From: Undaria pinnatifida
Lineage: Eukaryota > Sar > Phaeophyceae > Laminariales > Alariaceae
Length of the DNA: 64,000 bases
NCBI GenBank assembly: GCA_012845835.1
Contig: JABAKD010000009.1
Span: 11,703,455-11,767,454, forward strand
Direction: 5' to 3'
A program made the translations under genes and the position numbers. Positions 11,004 to 22,887 of this stretch are shown piece after piece. The notes under the pieces are model-generated. The model was given only the letters and a program-made list of their open reading frames with translations, searched no databases and had not been told where the DNA came from. The number at the start of each line of letters is the position of its first letter. Position 1 is the first letter of the stretch.

Positions 11004-12110
11004 AGAAATAAGCCGTGCCAAAAGCGATTCCGCCGACACTGCGGAGGGCAGTGGCACTATATTCAACCGGCACTTTTTGGGAGCCCCCCACCGACTGTGT
11101 AGAGTATACGACATGACCCAGCTTATCCGACAAAAGGGTTGATATTTCGCCATAACTCCTCCTTGCGTGTTCGTTCCGAGAAAGCCCTCAAGGCGGTTGG
11201 GGTTAGGGGTGGGTTTTTATGAGGTTTGCCGTCAAACGCTGGCATGTGTTGCGGTGGCGAGATTGTCGAATTATAGATGCTGTCATATGATGTGTCGTAC
11301 CGAGCCGTCTATTACTAGCTATGCGCAGAGGGCTTATAGTCAGAGAGTGTGAGAGGGGTTCAAGCTTTCGGAAGCTCTCTGTTGAACTCTACATAGTGGA
11401 GGGAGAACGACGTTCAGCCGTTCGCTAAGGTTTTCGATATTCTGAAGCCGTATACAGGCGGAATCAGCATCTTGGTGAGTCTGTGGCCTCCAGCTCGTGT
11501 TTGCTGAACACGGCCCCGAAGAACGAAAGAAATCCTCTACTGCTGCTGTCACGTAATATGTCACTGATATTCCTGCGTATCACCCGCATGGCATGCATGT
11601 TGGGTCCTATCGTATTGCGCCTCTCGAACCCTCACTTTGCACTCGCGTGGTTGATCTTGGATTGGCCACATTCCGAGAGAACTGGACATGCTACCTTTCC
11701 GACGCAACAAGGTACAAATGAAGACGGGATACGAACAACGAGGACCAGAGGGCAAGCGAGCGCTGGCAGACCTACAACTACCTCGGAACTGGATTCAAGG
11801 TGAGGTATAGGAAGCCGACTCTTAGACCGTGCATAAATTTGATGAAGCTGGAACAAGGTCTTATATGTGCCCCTAGTGGGCTAGGGGCAGTAAGAAAAAT
11901 ACCGTTGCTCCCTTATTGGCATATGCAGGCCGCAAGGTCTACTCCACCAAAAAAATATTTATTTCAGCTGGTGGTTGCGGAGAGCCGTCCTATGCTCAGG
12001 TCTCGTTGACTACACGGAACAACCAAAACACATTTTTCCCAGAATCGGCGCCATCTAGACAGATACTGATTTTCGACCCCGTGAACCTCCATGCAAGTTT
12101 TTGATATTGG
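11003..12110. other. fragmentary open frames, no gene model
   Basis: A frame open from 11877 to 12104 lacks ATG but reads protein-like (VYSTKKIFISAGGCGEPSY, then a Gln/Asn-rich part and ILIFDPVNLHASF). Upstream, 11483-11803 is open in another frame. They may be pieces of one decayed gene; no family recognised. Confidence 0.25.
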
Positions 12111-12469
12111 GACGGATCGTTGCCGGGGTCACGATTAGGGTTTGGGTTAGGATGGAGGCTGGGTCGGGTCGGCCAAAATTTCAATAAAAACAAGCAAAAT
12201 TATATTATCCAACCGCGCTTTGAAGAACCAAAGCTATGTGGTATGCTGTGCTGCCCTCCTCTATGGGCTGTGACAGTGAGATGTTACTGTCACTCCTACT
12301 GGCATTGCCCAGAGATCCTTTCCGGACCCCGACATCACCAATCCGAGATTGTTTCGCCAACAGTTTTTTCAGTGCAACAGGAAATTTGGCAAAATCGGAT
12401 GACTGCGTGCGGGGCGCCCCTTCCCCTTCTCTGTACAGCACACACGCCGCCAGAACCACGGCCATCACC

Positions 12470-12790
12470 GTTACCGCCACCGTCACCGTCACCATCACCA
12501 GTATCATCACGATCACCACCACCGCCGCCATCACTGCCACCATCCCCATCACCACCGCCACCAGACCAAAAACCGTTTGATCGGAGTTCGATCGCCTCTT
12601 CCCCCCGCCTACTCCACGCTGTCTTTCCCTTGCGAGTCCTTGCGCAGCACCCGCCCGACTCCGCCCCCACCCTCGCCCCCCGCGCCGTTTGGTCGCTTCT
12701 TCCCTCCGCCTATTCCTCGCCGTTTCCCTTGCGAGCCCTTGCGCAGCACCCGCCCGACCCCCCCATCCCCCGCCCCCCGCCCCCCGCATC
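12470..12790. repeat. CACC-rich repeats and a tandem duplication of about 110 bp
   Basis: Degenerate (ACCRCC)n at 12470-12570 is followed by TTGCGAGTCCTTGCGCAGC (12630) and TTGCGAGCCCTTGCGCAGC (12738), both followed by ACCCGCCCGAC. Open frames on both strands come from composition. Confidence 0.7.
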
Positions 12791-13139
12791 TCCATCGCGC
12801 AAAACCCCCAACAGTTTCCATGCGAGTCGTCCTGGTCCTGACACTGCGTCATATTTGGTCCCCACATTGCACGTAAAACAAAGTCTGCTTGTTGTGAATA
12901 GCTATTTATGGGTGATTCTGGTGCCACTTTCCCGCCGACAATGCACGCCTTCCGGAACGGTTTAGGCCCTCCTCCTCGCAGACCAATCGTCTGTTGGTAA
13001 GATTTTTTTTTTCGGCAAAGTCAACCATGGGGGCACAGACGCCCCCTCCCGCCCCACCCTTGTTGCCAACAGTACGGGGCGGCTGTCCTCTAACCCCCCC
13101 ACCCCCCACCCCCGCCATTGCCTAAAGGCATGTCTGGGT

Positions 13140-13330
13140 CAACGACCTTGGCAGGTCTGCAGCGCCAAAACTCCCTACTCCTCCTCCCCCCCCCCCCGCG
13201 CCCCTGCCTCGCCCCCCTCCTCCTCCTCCTCCTCCTCCTCCTCTTTCTCCTCCTCGTGTTAAACCTCAGCATGCCATCCATGACTGGAAACCTCAACATG
13301 CCATCCATGACTGGACCCTCCACTCCCTCG
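13140..13330. repeat. C/CTC-rich tract and 27-bp duplication
   Basis: Poly-C at 13188, (CTC)n at 13215-13255, then CTCAGCATGCCATCCATGAC and CTCAACATGCCATCCATGAC in tandem. Confidence 0.8.
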
Positions 13331-13799
13331 ACCTCCAGCCCCAATCCCCCGTACAACGCAGCCCAGAAGTAGCTTCTCCATTTTCCGCCTTGTTAGCGGA
13401 GCCCAACAGACGTGCGTGCGCCACTGACACTACCACCAAAAAGGTTCATCGCCAACGACAGTGAGCCAGCTTCTTTTTCTTTTCTGTACATCCTACGTAT
13501 CATCACGCGATAGCTACCACCCACCCCCACCTTGCCGGGCTCCCCTTCTACCCGAGTGAAGCCATAGGTAAGCCTCGACGCATACTTGCCACCGCACGCA
13601 CGGCGAACAGGGCCATCGCAGGCTTACCTAACTTTCGCTGCCAAAAAAATGAACACGTACCACGCGGACGATCAAAGTGTCCTCCCCCCCCCCGAAAAAA
13701 AAACATACGACCTATATTTCCGAAGCCATCAAAGTAACCTATGGAGACGCACGTCTAGCAACGCCGGCCGCAGAACCCATACACGTAGATGTTTGATGA

Positions 13800-14135
13800 T
13801 GTTTTCATCCGGGTACAAGAGAGGTGTACCCCGTCGGGTACCTAGGGCAAACGGTTTCCCGGACTTCTCCCAGAGGTACCATCGGGTACCCGGTTTTTCA
13901 GGCTCGTGAACCCGGGTGGGGCGGGTACCCTCGGGTACCCGGACAGCATTCAGCTGGTAGGGCAGGCTTAGGGGGCGTCTGTCGGTAAATCCGCGTGTGT
14001 GTGCGTGTTGGGGATCCTGACAGTAAAAACAAAGTGTTTGGATGTATCGTGAGGGGTATCGACCGGGGATGAGTAAATAATCGGGTACTCGGTACCCGGG
14101 TACTCGGCACCCGGGTATTCGGCACCCGGGTACAG
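13800..14135. repeat. CGGGTACC-rich imperfect minisatellite
   Basis: CGGGTACC, GGGTACCCGG and CCCGGGTACTCGG recur; 14082-14132 has three units of about 17 bp (CGGGTACTCGGTACC, then two with GGCACC). Most copies are palindromic around GGTACC or CCCGGG. Confidence 0.7.
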
Positions 14136-14249
14136 CTATATGGCCGGTATTGGGTTCTATCCGCACCCGAACGGGTAGCCACAATTCCGGGTTGTTGTTG
14201 TTGTTGTCACATTAACTTGCATAATAAAGTCCGTGGCCGGGTGTTAGTA

Positions 14250-15290
14250 CTCTGGTAGTACGCGAACGGGATAAATATGACGTTCCCGCGCCGTTTGAGC
14301 ATGGCCTCCCAAAAACCCGCCACTCCCACCACCACCACCCCCTTCTTCGCCTCCCTTTACCCCGTGACAAGTTTTTTTGTTCAGAATTGCAAGGTTCCCC
14401 TGCGGGGTGTGGTTGGCATTAAAATCCCGGGGGTGTCTTGACTTGAAAAGGGGGAACACTGTGATAGCGTTTCCCATGAACAACACTTCGAAGCATGAGC
14501 TATTAAAAAACTCTAAAAAACTCCACAAAAGAAATTAGCCAAGGAGCCAAGGCGCAAGCGACCCGGCAAGTAACACCGACCAGCCCAGACTAGTGTATAG
14601 TATAGCTTGGCCTATATCTGCGAATAAATCTCTTCCTCCAGCTGCTGCATGCCCCCGGTGCGTTCCGGTTCATTCCTCCTCCACGTTTACTCCGGTTCAT
14701 TCTGAGTGTACCGACCCAGTGAAAATGGTTATTTGTCCCCCCCCCCCCCCCTCCCCCCCTCCCCTCCCCCTTCCCCCCCCCCCCTTCGCCTTTCCCCCTG
14801 CCCCCCTCCCCCTCCCCTGAAAATTAAAGGAGTGGGTAGAGTAGTCGATCAGTGTTAGTAACAAGCTGAAACATGCGCTGGCTGTGCATTGTCAGATGGG
14901 AAGCGAAACAATTTTCAAACATAGCGGTATGTCACTACACAGTATATTTAAAGAGAGGTTCGAACAGACCACGGGGTTAGAGGAATAACAATAGGATGAT
15001 AAACCTTGGCTGTGCTTCCTTTTTTTGAAAGTATACGATTCGCGCGAACTGGCTCCAAGACACTCGTGATTTTCCACTTCCGCAGGAGGCGAGATGGTGA
15101 GTGCTGCTGTAGGCGGTAACCCTGCCGGGGATGGCAGCAAAAAAAAAAAGTCATGATGACGATAACAACGATACAGAGCCACCCCACGCTATGATAGGGT
15201 TATTTATAATGGCACTTTTTTGGAGCAAAACGTTTCTGAGGTTCTGACCCAAAGTGTAAGAAGACTTCTATCGGTTAGTATTATGATCCT
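14250..15290. other. no supported gene
   Basis: Poly-C tracts at 14738-14815; otherwise unremarkable mixed sequence with short frames on both strands. Confidence 0.4.
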
Positions 15291-15294
15291 TTTA

Positions 15295-15713
15295 GACGCG
15301 TGCTGCGATAGCGAGGTATGCCTTTTTCTTTTTTTTTGTTCCGAATGACGGAGCTCCTTAAATAACTCAAAATCGTCGGAAAATACGCCCCCCCTTTTTT
15401 TTTGCATGATTTTCTCGTTGTGTGCCTAGGCCCTCCGTCATCTCTTTCTTGATACTTTCTTGTAATCTAAATATATAATTTTTTCTAATTTTTTAGTACT
15501 CGTATTGACTATTTGTTTCAAGATATAAAAACTAAATTATAAAAAGGAAAACAAGCAAAGCAATTGAAAAGGTGTCTTTCATCCCGGTTCTATAGAGCAG
15601 TTTTGATTTTTCTCCAAGAAATCAGTTTTTTTGGGAGAGGTCTTAAGCTCCCAAATTGAGGGGTAGTATTAGAAAAAAAAACAACGGTGCACCTCTATAT
15701 CGTAGCACGCGTC
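15295..15713. mobile_element. MITE with GACGCGTGCTRCGAT ends
   Basis: Starts GACGCGTGCTGCGATA and ends TATCGTAGCACGCGTC, a near-perfect terminal inverted repeat. TTTA flanks both ends (4-bp target duplication). The interior has TGACGGAGCTCCTTAAAT, TTTCTCCAAGAAATCAG and GTGCACCTCTATATCGT, all found in the copies at 32.1 and 33.3 kb. No coding capacity. Confidence 0.75.
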
Positions 15714-15765
15714 TTTAAGAGTACGTTTGTTTTAGGACTACGAGTAGCGAAATGGAAACAGTGGT

Positions 15766-15905
15766 CGGGCTGCGCGACCGAATGTCTTCCGAATTCATGT
15801 TTCGGGTGATGATGGATGATGGATGATGTTAGTATTGATGAGCTTCTCATGTCAGGAGCTCAGAAATCCTTAGAATCTGCTGCACCCTTCGCGCATGGGA
15901 TCACT
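15766..15905 (+). repeat. GAT-core dispersed repeat, copy 2
   Basis: CGGGCTGCGCGACCGAATG, TTCATGTTTCGGGTGATGAT, GAGCTTCTCATGTCAGGAGC, AGAATCTGCTGCACCC. It directly follows the 15.3-kb MITE. Confidence 0.6.
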
Positions 15906-15909
15906 CTAC

Positions 15910-17200
15910 ACATTCATCTCATACTCGTCTATAGACTAAACTATTAAATCGTTTTGGGACTGGTCGGTGTTTGCTTGCGGGGTTACTTGTGCCATGTGGC
16001 TAATGGCTTTTCCTTTCAGTTTTTACTAGAAGAGTCTTGTCCCCATTTTCGACTTGAGACACACCCGGGGTTTCAAGCCAACCGCATCCCGAAGAGAAGG
16101 CTTTTTTACTCTGGAGTATATCAATGCCATCGACAGATACGAGTAAAACACGCAGTTTCCTCTCCTCGATCGCCTTCTCGAACATCTCTCCTTGTCTACC
16201 ACTAAAACTTGTTGTCTACTGTCTACTACTCTTGAAACAAAAAAACGTGTATACCGGAACCGCGATGATAACATTTGATTGGTAAACCGCTGCTTTTCTT
16301 GTTTGTAAGGGAGTGCCCTCCGTAGAAGGATAGTTTATAGATTCGACGTGAAACCATGTCATGGTTGAGGTGATACCACGTGACAGTAGATGTCACATTC
16401 ACGTCAAGGCCATCATAGATGGGCCATAATGTAGGTGACGATGATGGGACAAGCAGGACGCCCCTCATCTCACTACCTGCTCTACCTGCTCTACCCTGCC
16501 CTATCGTGCCTAGGCCTGTTTTGCCTGTCTTTTAGAGTTTAATGTAGAGGAAACAATGTAAAAGCTTTTGAGTCTATCCATTTAGCCATGAGGAGAGACC
16601 AAACAAGGGCACCAGAACCCATGAGGGGCACGCTTCCCAACACCGACCAACCACGCATCCCCCATTCGGAGTACCACTACAATTGACGTCGTCGGATCAG
16701 TGAACGTGTCGACCTTGGGCTTGCGCAACCTCCTCCCCGGTGCTCTTCTCGCGTTGCTATTCATCGTATACCTCCGGGTTGGCTTATCCCAACAACCCGG
16801 CGACGCATACACCCGCCCGTCAATGTAACCGTAGCGTGTGCAAGATGTAGTATCATGCAGTGTCATGTATATGTGTATGGTGTGGGTCTATACGTCGTAC
16901 CTGGTATATATATATATATATATATTTTGGTTCGCCATCCGACATTGTGTAGCATGTAGAACGTACCTGGTATATCGTACGCACGTCAGGGTGCCGCCGC
17001 CGCTGTCGGCGTCTGCCTTTCTTTCTCGATTATGTTTGCCCTGTCTGGTCATTGATGCACACGCGCACACGTACTGGAAAGGCGAGAAGACATGCAGCGA
17101 TTAGAGTAAAAGAACACGAAAATGTACCAGGGAGGGTAGACTATTCGTGTGTAATAAACATAGTAGTCGGGTTGTGTTATTTTTTGTTTTTCTTTTTATT
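15910..17200. other. no supported gene
   Basis: A 94-codon minus frame at 16582-16866 has no recognisable motif. (TA)n at 16908-16925 lies between two CGTACCTGGTATAT motifs (16899 and 16965). Confidence 0.35.
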
Positions 17201-17204
17201 ATCG

Positions 17205-17575
17205 TCGCTTTTACTCTCCAGCTCACCAACTCGTGAGAGGTTTCACTTTACCCTCGGTAACCTTTTGAACAAGGTCATGCCGTGGTCACAGGCGTCTTCC
17301 CTCCTCCCCCGATGCATATAGATGCCTTCATTTTTATCACGCACAGGGTTCAGCATTCATGTACTGTACCACTTTACTTTTTCTCAGCTTTTTGTGATCG
17401 TCGATTTTCATCGACTTTTTTCTGCTATGACTAACTCACACGCTCTCTCTTCTTTCTCTCTCCGCTCATCATTTTTTTACGGCAAGAACAAGGCCCTACG
17501 ACCTACGAGTACGAGCACACAAAGTGTGCACTCTGCGGGAGACTCCAAACGCACATTATCGACGCAAGTAGGGAC
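17205..17575 (-). mobile_element. tRNA-derived SINE copy
   Basis: On the minus strand: GAGCGTGTGAGTTAG, GTCGATGAAAATCGACGA, AATGCTGAACCCTGTGCG, GATAAAAATGAAGGCAT and ACGCCTGTGACCACGGC, then a tail with CACGAGTTGGTGAGCTGG and AAAGCGACGATAA. The head (about 17470-17575) is degenerate. Confidence 0.7.
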
Positions 17576-17586
17576 CAGATTCGCCT

Positions 17587-17815
17587 ACTAACACTGCTAC
17601 TAGTACTACTACTAGTACTACTACTAGTACTACTACTGCTACTACTACTTCTACTACTGCTACTATTAGTACTACTACTGCTACTGCTACTACTGCTACT
17701 ACTACTACTGCTACTGCTACTACTACTACTAGTAGTACTGCTGCTACCGCTAATACTAGTAATACTAGTAGTAGTACTGCTACCACTACTCCTACTACTA
17801 CCACTGCTCCACACA
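17587..17815. repeat. (ACT)n degenerate trinucleotide tract
   Basis: ACTACTACT with CTG and AGT variants follows the SINE at 17.2-17.6 kb. The poly-Ser minus-strand frame is an artefact. Confidence 0.9.
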
Positions 17816-18884
17816 CAGGGGACGCCTCTGTAGATACTGTAGATACTGTAGATCACACCTGCTTAAAAAACGAGGGCGCTGGGACAGCCTTTTTTCGACA
17901 CACCTCTCATCAAAAACGGCCAGAATGAAAAACTAGCCGGAGCGCCGTGATCGCAGGACGATTTAAAAAAAAAAACGTTGAAATACTTTCATTTTTTTTC
18001 TCGCTTTTTAATAAATCTCTTGGTTTCTATTTTTGAAACCAAGTGATGAAAAATGGAAAGAAAAAAAAATGTTTTCTTCTGAATCGACTTGCGATCACAG
18101 CGCTCCGGTTAGTTCAACCATTCTGACAATTTTTTATTCGAGGTCTTTGCTATCCCAATCCCTTGGCATCCTCGTACGATGGAATAATGATTGCAGATGC
18201 GCCGTCGTCATCCGGTGGCGGCAAAATGTGTACGATATCCTACTGCTGCTGCTGCTGCTGTAACATCCTAACGATCGGTGTAAGGTAACTACTAGATATT
18301 AAACTAGGCGGAGGCAATGAACGGTGCTGCTGCTGCTGTTGTTGTCGGTGGTGGTGGTGGTGGTGGTGGTGGTGTTGATATGCTTTCTATGGATTCCTTG
18401 CACACAGCACGGTAAATAAGTAAAATCGTGAAGAAAAATCACGCTCATTACGTCGGCACGCCGTCAGCACCAGTGCCCACCGCCCACCACCTGCACTCAC
18501 AAAAAATCGTGGCGGGTAAGGTCTTTCCGTGAGCAGGGCAGGGCTGAGAGCAGGGAAGGGTTCGTACCGCTCGCCTTACCAGTTGCTGGTATCAGTTATT
18601 ACGGTTGGCCGATTTGCCGAGGTCTGCACCATGCAAACCTCTCCTTGGGGTGGGACAGTGCGAAAAAGAAATAATAGCGTACCCTGTAACCGGTCGGTGG
18701 TGCGGTGTCGCCGCAGGGCACGGTAAATTGTTGCAGTTTGTTCCTACATGCACTCCTTGAAAGAAAAGTGGTAGTGGTGGCGACAGACCGTAAAATGGCG
18801 CATGGTGTGTACATGCATATGCCCGCTGGGTGTCGATGTAATATTTACTTCCTTTTTTCTTTTCTTCTTTTTTTATCCCATTTA

Positions 18885-19228
18885 TGATCCTCGCACTACT
18901 CTTGTGCTCCCTCCCAGTGTAGTGACTCAGATCAGGGGTTACATAGCGGGCCCTTCTTCCCCCTTCCCACCATGCGGTACGCGCCTTCAATGTTTATCGC
19001 GATAATAATTCAGCATTTTTCTTCCCTCGTCGGCTGGCGTCGAATTGTGCCTACTCACCACGCTGCTAGGCGCAAACAGATAGATAGATGTTCATCCTTT
19101 TTTTTCTTTTTGCATATTTATTTGCAACTACATACTATACAAATCCCACCACGGTGAGAATCGAATTTAAGGACCAACGCTATTAATAGTAGTATTCGAG
19201 GGTAACCACTAGACCACCGGGGCGACTG
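18885..19228 (-). mobile_element. tRNA-derived SINE copy with the best-kept box A
   Basis: The minus-strand head reads GTCGCCCCGGTGGTCTAGTG then GTTACCCTCGAAT, like the D-arm of a tRNA. A B-box-like AATTCGATTCTC follows about 45 bp later. The body has AATTCGACG, CCGACGAGGGAAGAA, GCGATAAACATTGAAGGCG and GGAAGAAGGG. A 7-bp or longer target duplication was not evident. Confidence 0.72.
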
Positions 19229-19320
19229 GATCACTGTACCAGGTAATTTGTGTGGGTTATATTTTACTAGAACAGTACTACTGTAGTCTAGACTATTAAT
19301 AGTAACAGTACTGCTGTATT

Positions 19321-19321
19321 A

Positions 19322-19384
<63 letters not shown>
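19321..19384. repeat. (TAG)n microsatellite
   Basis: About 21 perfect TAG units between two facing SINE copies. Confidence 0.95.
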
Positions 19385-19657
19385 CAAGTGGTGGTGATAG
19401 TATTTTCAGTTATATCATGCTTGTTTGCAAAATCCGACAAAGCGCATCATTCCTGTACGCGTATAGAATGGGAGATCAGAGACCGTTGAAAAATAAAACT
19501 AACTGCCTTGAGACCCTCATCCGTCGTGATCCGCTCGCTCTTGTTTTCGCCGTGCAGGAATCATTTCCCACGTCTACTGCAGTAGTACTGATGCTGTAAA
19601 TCGTTTGGCGCATGGCACAGACAGGGTCCTGTGAAGTGCTACCATAGTATATATGTA

Positions 19658-19942
19658 CCGGTCGCCCCGGTGGCATATCAGGTTGTCCTCGAGCCTGGTG
19701 TAGGTCAGTTTCGTGAGTTCGAGCCCCACCGAGTGCATACTCGTATAAATTCGTGGGGACTTTTTCTTGTGCACAAATTGACTTGCGGAAAGCGCGAGAG
19801 CGTGAGTTAGCAAAACTCGATGAAAAATCGACGAGCAGTGGGATTGCTGAACCCTGTGCGCGATAAAAATTGAAGGCAAGAACCGGGGGGAAGAAGGGAC
19901 GACACCTGTGACCACGGCCTGTCCAGAAGCTGGAAAGCAGAA
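19658..19942 (+). mobile_element. tRNA-derived SINE copy (reference copy)
   Basis: Head GTCGCCCCGGTGGCATATC; box B GAGTTCGAGCCCC at 19715-19727; body GAGAGCGTGAGTTAGCAAAA, GATGAAAAATCGACGAGC, GGATTGCTGAACCCTGTGC, GATAAAAATTGAAGGCAAG, ACACCTGTGACCACGGCCTG. Each block is found in the same order in copies at 17.2 and 47.4 kb. It faces the copy at 18.9-19.2 kb in inverted orientation, with a (TAG)n tract between them. Confidence 0.75.
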
Positions 19943-19944
19943 GT

Positions 19945-20875
19945 GTGCGAAAAAAATATACCAGGTATATATTAGTCTATATATATGAAGTGGCATCATT
20001 CTAGTGGGAAGGTTCCAGCGTAAAAGGAAGCAAAACATGACCATCGGCAAATAGAAGAACGCGGCTGAGGTATGCGACTACCCCTTATCTCCTTCGAACA
20101 CGCGCGTGCGCGGGAGAGCATACTTGCCATTTTCCTTCTCCCTCGTTGACACCTCCTTCCCTCGTTACGTCTCGGCGTTGCCAAAGAGGTGCCTTTTTAT
20201 TGAATCAAGGGCGGGCGCGGAGGTGCATCTAAAGCCCTTGCCCCCTGCCGATTTTAGGTGTTGTTGCCTCATTGTATTATTAATAGTATACTGCCAATAC
20301 AAGTACTGTGTGGGAACAATATACGCTATTACTGGAGTCTACCGCTCGTGCGAAAGAACGTTATACTACACAGTCTGAGAGTGCGCTGATGATGGTGTTC
20401 CTTCGTTTGCTCTTTGGCATCTATCTACTGCTCAGCTGCCCATCAGATATGTCTAGACACATCCACGTATACTATGTCCACCCTTTCAGGTCTTCAGGTG
20501 CTACGGTAACAACGGCCAAAAACAGCTACCATTTATTAATAGAAGCAAGCGCGGTCTCACGAACCAACCCGTCTTCAGCAGCAGTGGTGCCGGTCTGGAG
20601 CTCGAGTCATGTTAGACACAACTAACCCCCTGCTTGCATGGTAATTCAGGCACACTGGGTTTAGCTGCCCCTGTCCTACCTAGCGGTCCCTGCTGTGTCG
20701 TGTAGCGGTATATGTAACCGATGTAACCGTCAATTCGGTCAACGCTGCTTTCCCCCTCCGAAACCTCTGAAGACTTAATACCCATTCTGGTATGTTAATA
20801 CGAATGTGTTAAATGCGTTGCTTATGTCGAAACGGTATCCATCGGTCCGCCAGGCAGCACTCCGTAAACATCGCG
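19945..20875. other. no supported gene
   Basis: Mixed sequence with ATACCAGGTATATA at 19959 and a palindromic-looking TATATATA stretch. Open frames are short and unmatched. Confidence 0.4.
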
Positions 20876-20877
20876 TT

Positions 20878-20980
20878 GTTGTTGTTCGCACATTAAATCG
20901 CATAATCAAGTCCGTGGTCACAGGACAGGCTCCAGTCACTCTGGAGCTGAGGAATACCCCAGGGAAAACACACACACAAC
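20878..20980 (+). repeat. about 100-bp repeat, left arm of a 2.1-kb inverted pair
   Basis: CACATTAAATCGCATAATC, AAGTCCGTGGTCACAGGAC, AGGCTCCAGTCACTCTGG and GAGGAATACCCCAGGG. The complement is at 22888-22996 with only a few mismatches, and a partial third copy is at 14195-14245 (CACATTAACTTGCATAATA). Preceded by (GTT)n in all copies. Confidence 0.65.
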
Positions 20981-21212
20981 CCAAGGTGGTACACGCATAT
21001 ATCACAGCTGACGCAATTTATGCCTCCACCAGAAACATATAAAAGTGAAATCGGGAGTCAGTCTACGATGTGCCAGGTCCAGGCCGGTGCATACGTCTCA
21101 CTACTCACGCCTGGAGAAACCAAATATTCCGATTGCCACCCAGGGAAGACTACCACGTATATATTACACGTAGTATCTATCACTACGCATACGCACGACA
21201 GGCATAAGTCAA

Positions 21213-21411
21213 TTGGAGAAAAAGAAACAAAGAAAAGAAAAGAAGATAAAGGAAAGGAAAGAAAAGAGAAGAAAAAACGAAACAAGACGAAAAAGGCAAG
21301 CAAAGAGAAGAAAAAAAACAAGAAAAGCAAGAGAAAGACAAGACAGGAAAGCAAGGAAAGAAGAAGAGAAAAAAGAAAAAATAAATAGAAAAAGAAAAGA
21401 AAGAAAAATGT
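21213..21411. repeat. 200-bp purine tract (A/G strand asymmetry)
   Basis: Almost only A and G on the plus strand (AAAGAAAAGAAGG style), broken by occasional C. Possible triplex- or poly-purine-forming DNA; the Lys/Glu-rich frames are compositional. Confidence 0.8.
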
Positions 21412-21699
21412 CATACTAGCAGACCCTAGGAACTGGCTAAGGATGGCATTGGGCTAACAGAGGGTATCACGTCCATCATCAATGGCACCTGGAGAGAACG
21501 CAACATGGCGAAGAAGTCAGGGCGGTCTTATGCTATCTTGTGATGGCCATTAGAAAGCCCACAACTTTCAATACGATGATGGCCAAACCCAGACTTCAGT
21601 CTCTTGGGCATGGCGCTCCCCCTTCCGCCCCTCCCCCCTTCCTCCCTCTCCCCCTCCCCCCTTCCCCCCTCCCCCAGTCCCCTCCCCGCCCCCCCCCCT

Positions 21700-22265
21700 T
21701 CCCCCTCCCCCCGGCCGCTTAGAGATGCCAACGGTGGATGACGCTGCCGCAGCCTTCGCGCGTCGCTCTGCAGCTTTGCGTCTCTCCGTTTCATGCCAAT
21801 TCCGCATGAACAACTCGGCTCCCTCCTCTACTCTTCGAAACCATCTGCCAGCCTTCTGAGCAGCCTTTCGCCATCCTTCGAATTTCATTCCAAAAACCGA
21901 CATATCCTCCTTCAGATGATCCATCCAGTCTTTCTCTTGCCCCCCTGAGTAGCCTTTACCCCCAACAAACTCCCCAAACATCACCCTTTGTGGCAGACGC
22001 TCCTCACCCATGCGTGCCACGAATCCCGCAAACAAAATCCTCCGTTTGCGCACCATCACCTCAACGCTCTCGGAATCTGTCTGGGCAAGCGCGTCGGCGT
22101 ACGATAGGGTGTGGGTCGTCGCGCTTCCGTTTCCGCCATCCAAGGCATCGGAGGAGCATGGAGCGGTGAACCCGACGTAGCCTGTCATAGTCAGGCTTCT
22201 TCGGGCTCGCGTAGCCCACCCCGTTTCTCAGGTGCGTTCGGACAGGCATACATACATGGAGACCC
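21700..22265 (-). pseudogene. non-LTR retrotransposon (LINE) ORF2 C-terminal fragment
   Basis: Two minus-strand frames join across a shift near 22110. The upstream part has DYDRLRRVHRSMLLRCLGWR. The downstream part has TLSYADALAQ, VRKRRILFAGFVARMGEERL, GGKGYSGGQEKDWMDHL and GWRKAAQKAGRWFRRVEEG. The pattern KRR-x-L-F-A-G-x-V-x-R-M-x-E-x-R-L-P resembles the region after the reverse transcriptase domain of LINE-type elements, where one often sees RRL-x-W-x-GH-x-x-R. The polymerase domain is absent (5' truncation). The reading then runs into a G-rich low-complexity tail. Confidence 0.6.
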
Positions 22266-22555
22266 CACGGCGGTGGCACTGCTGCATAGTACAAGAAGGG
22301 TGGCAAAACAGTATCGTATCACGCGAGCGTTAGAACGAACGTGGATCAAAGTTAGTTAGTTATAGATAAGGGAAAGACTCCGATACAAACTCACGGCTGA
22401 CGTCCTTGAAATATTTTTTTATAAATACCCTCAGAGAGGTGTGCGTGATAGATCTAGATTGTATATCTATTATTGCCATCTTTGCCCTCGCAATAACATG
22501 TACAGCACTATAGGGGTCCCCCCAGTGAGGCGGCCACGTGTGCCACAGCAACATG

Positions 22556-22865
22556 ACCGCCTTATTGGGGGAAGCCGCCTTGTTTATTCCCGGTTATGAG
22601 TGAGTGCGATTCCCAAGTCGCGCCGTTAAGCGATTTTGACCGCCTTGTATAGGGTTGCCGCCTTATATGGGGGTACCGCCTTATTGGGGGATACCGCCTT
22701 ATATAACGGTGCCGCCTTGTATGGGGATACCGCCTTGTTGGGGGACCCCCATACCGCCTTATACGGGTGCCGCCTTATATGGGGATACCGCCTCGTTGGG
22801 GGACCCCCATACCGCCATATATAGAGGTGCCGCCTTACATGGGGATATCGCCTTATTGGGGGGTC
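22556..22865. repeat. CCGCCTTATATGGGG minisatellite
   Basis: Units of 18-19 bp built on ACCGCCTTATATGGGGG, with a higher-order unit containing GTTGGGGGACCCCCATACC repeated at about 22738 and 22794. A first diverged unit is at 22558. Confidence 0.85.
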
Positions 22866-22887
22866 CCTACTATGCTGTATATGCGTT

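Noticed and set aside
12120-12965. 281-codon Pro-rich plus frame and 240-codon Gly-rich minus frame
   Set aside because: C-rich simple sequence leaves both strands open; no non-repetitive domain.
17503-17856. Poly-Ser minus frame
   Set aside because: It is a trinucleotide-repeat artefact over (ACT)n.
19658-19735. Functional tRNA gene
   Set aside because: Boxes A and B are present, but the acceptor stem does not pair and the same head joins a common body in five other places, so it is a SINE head.
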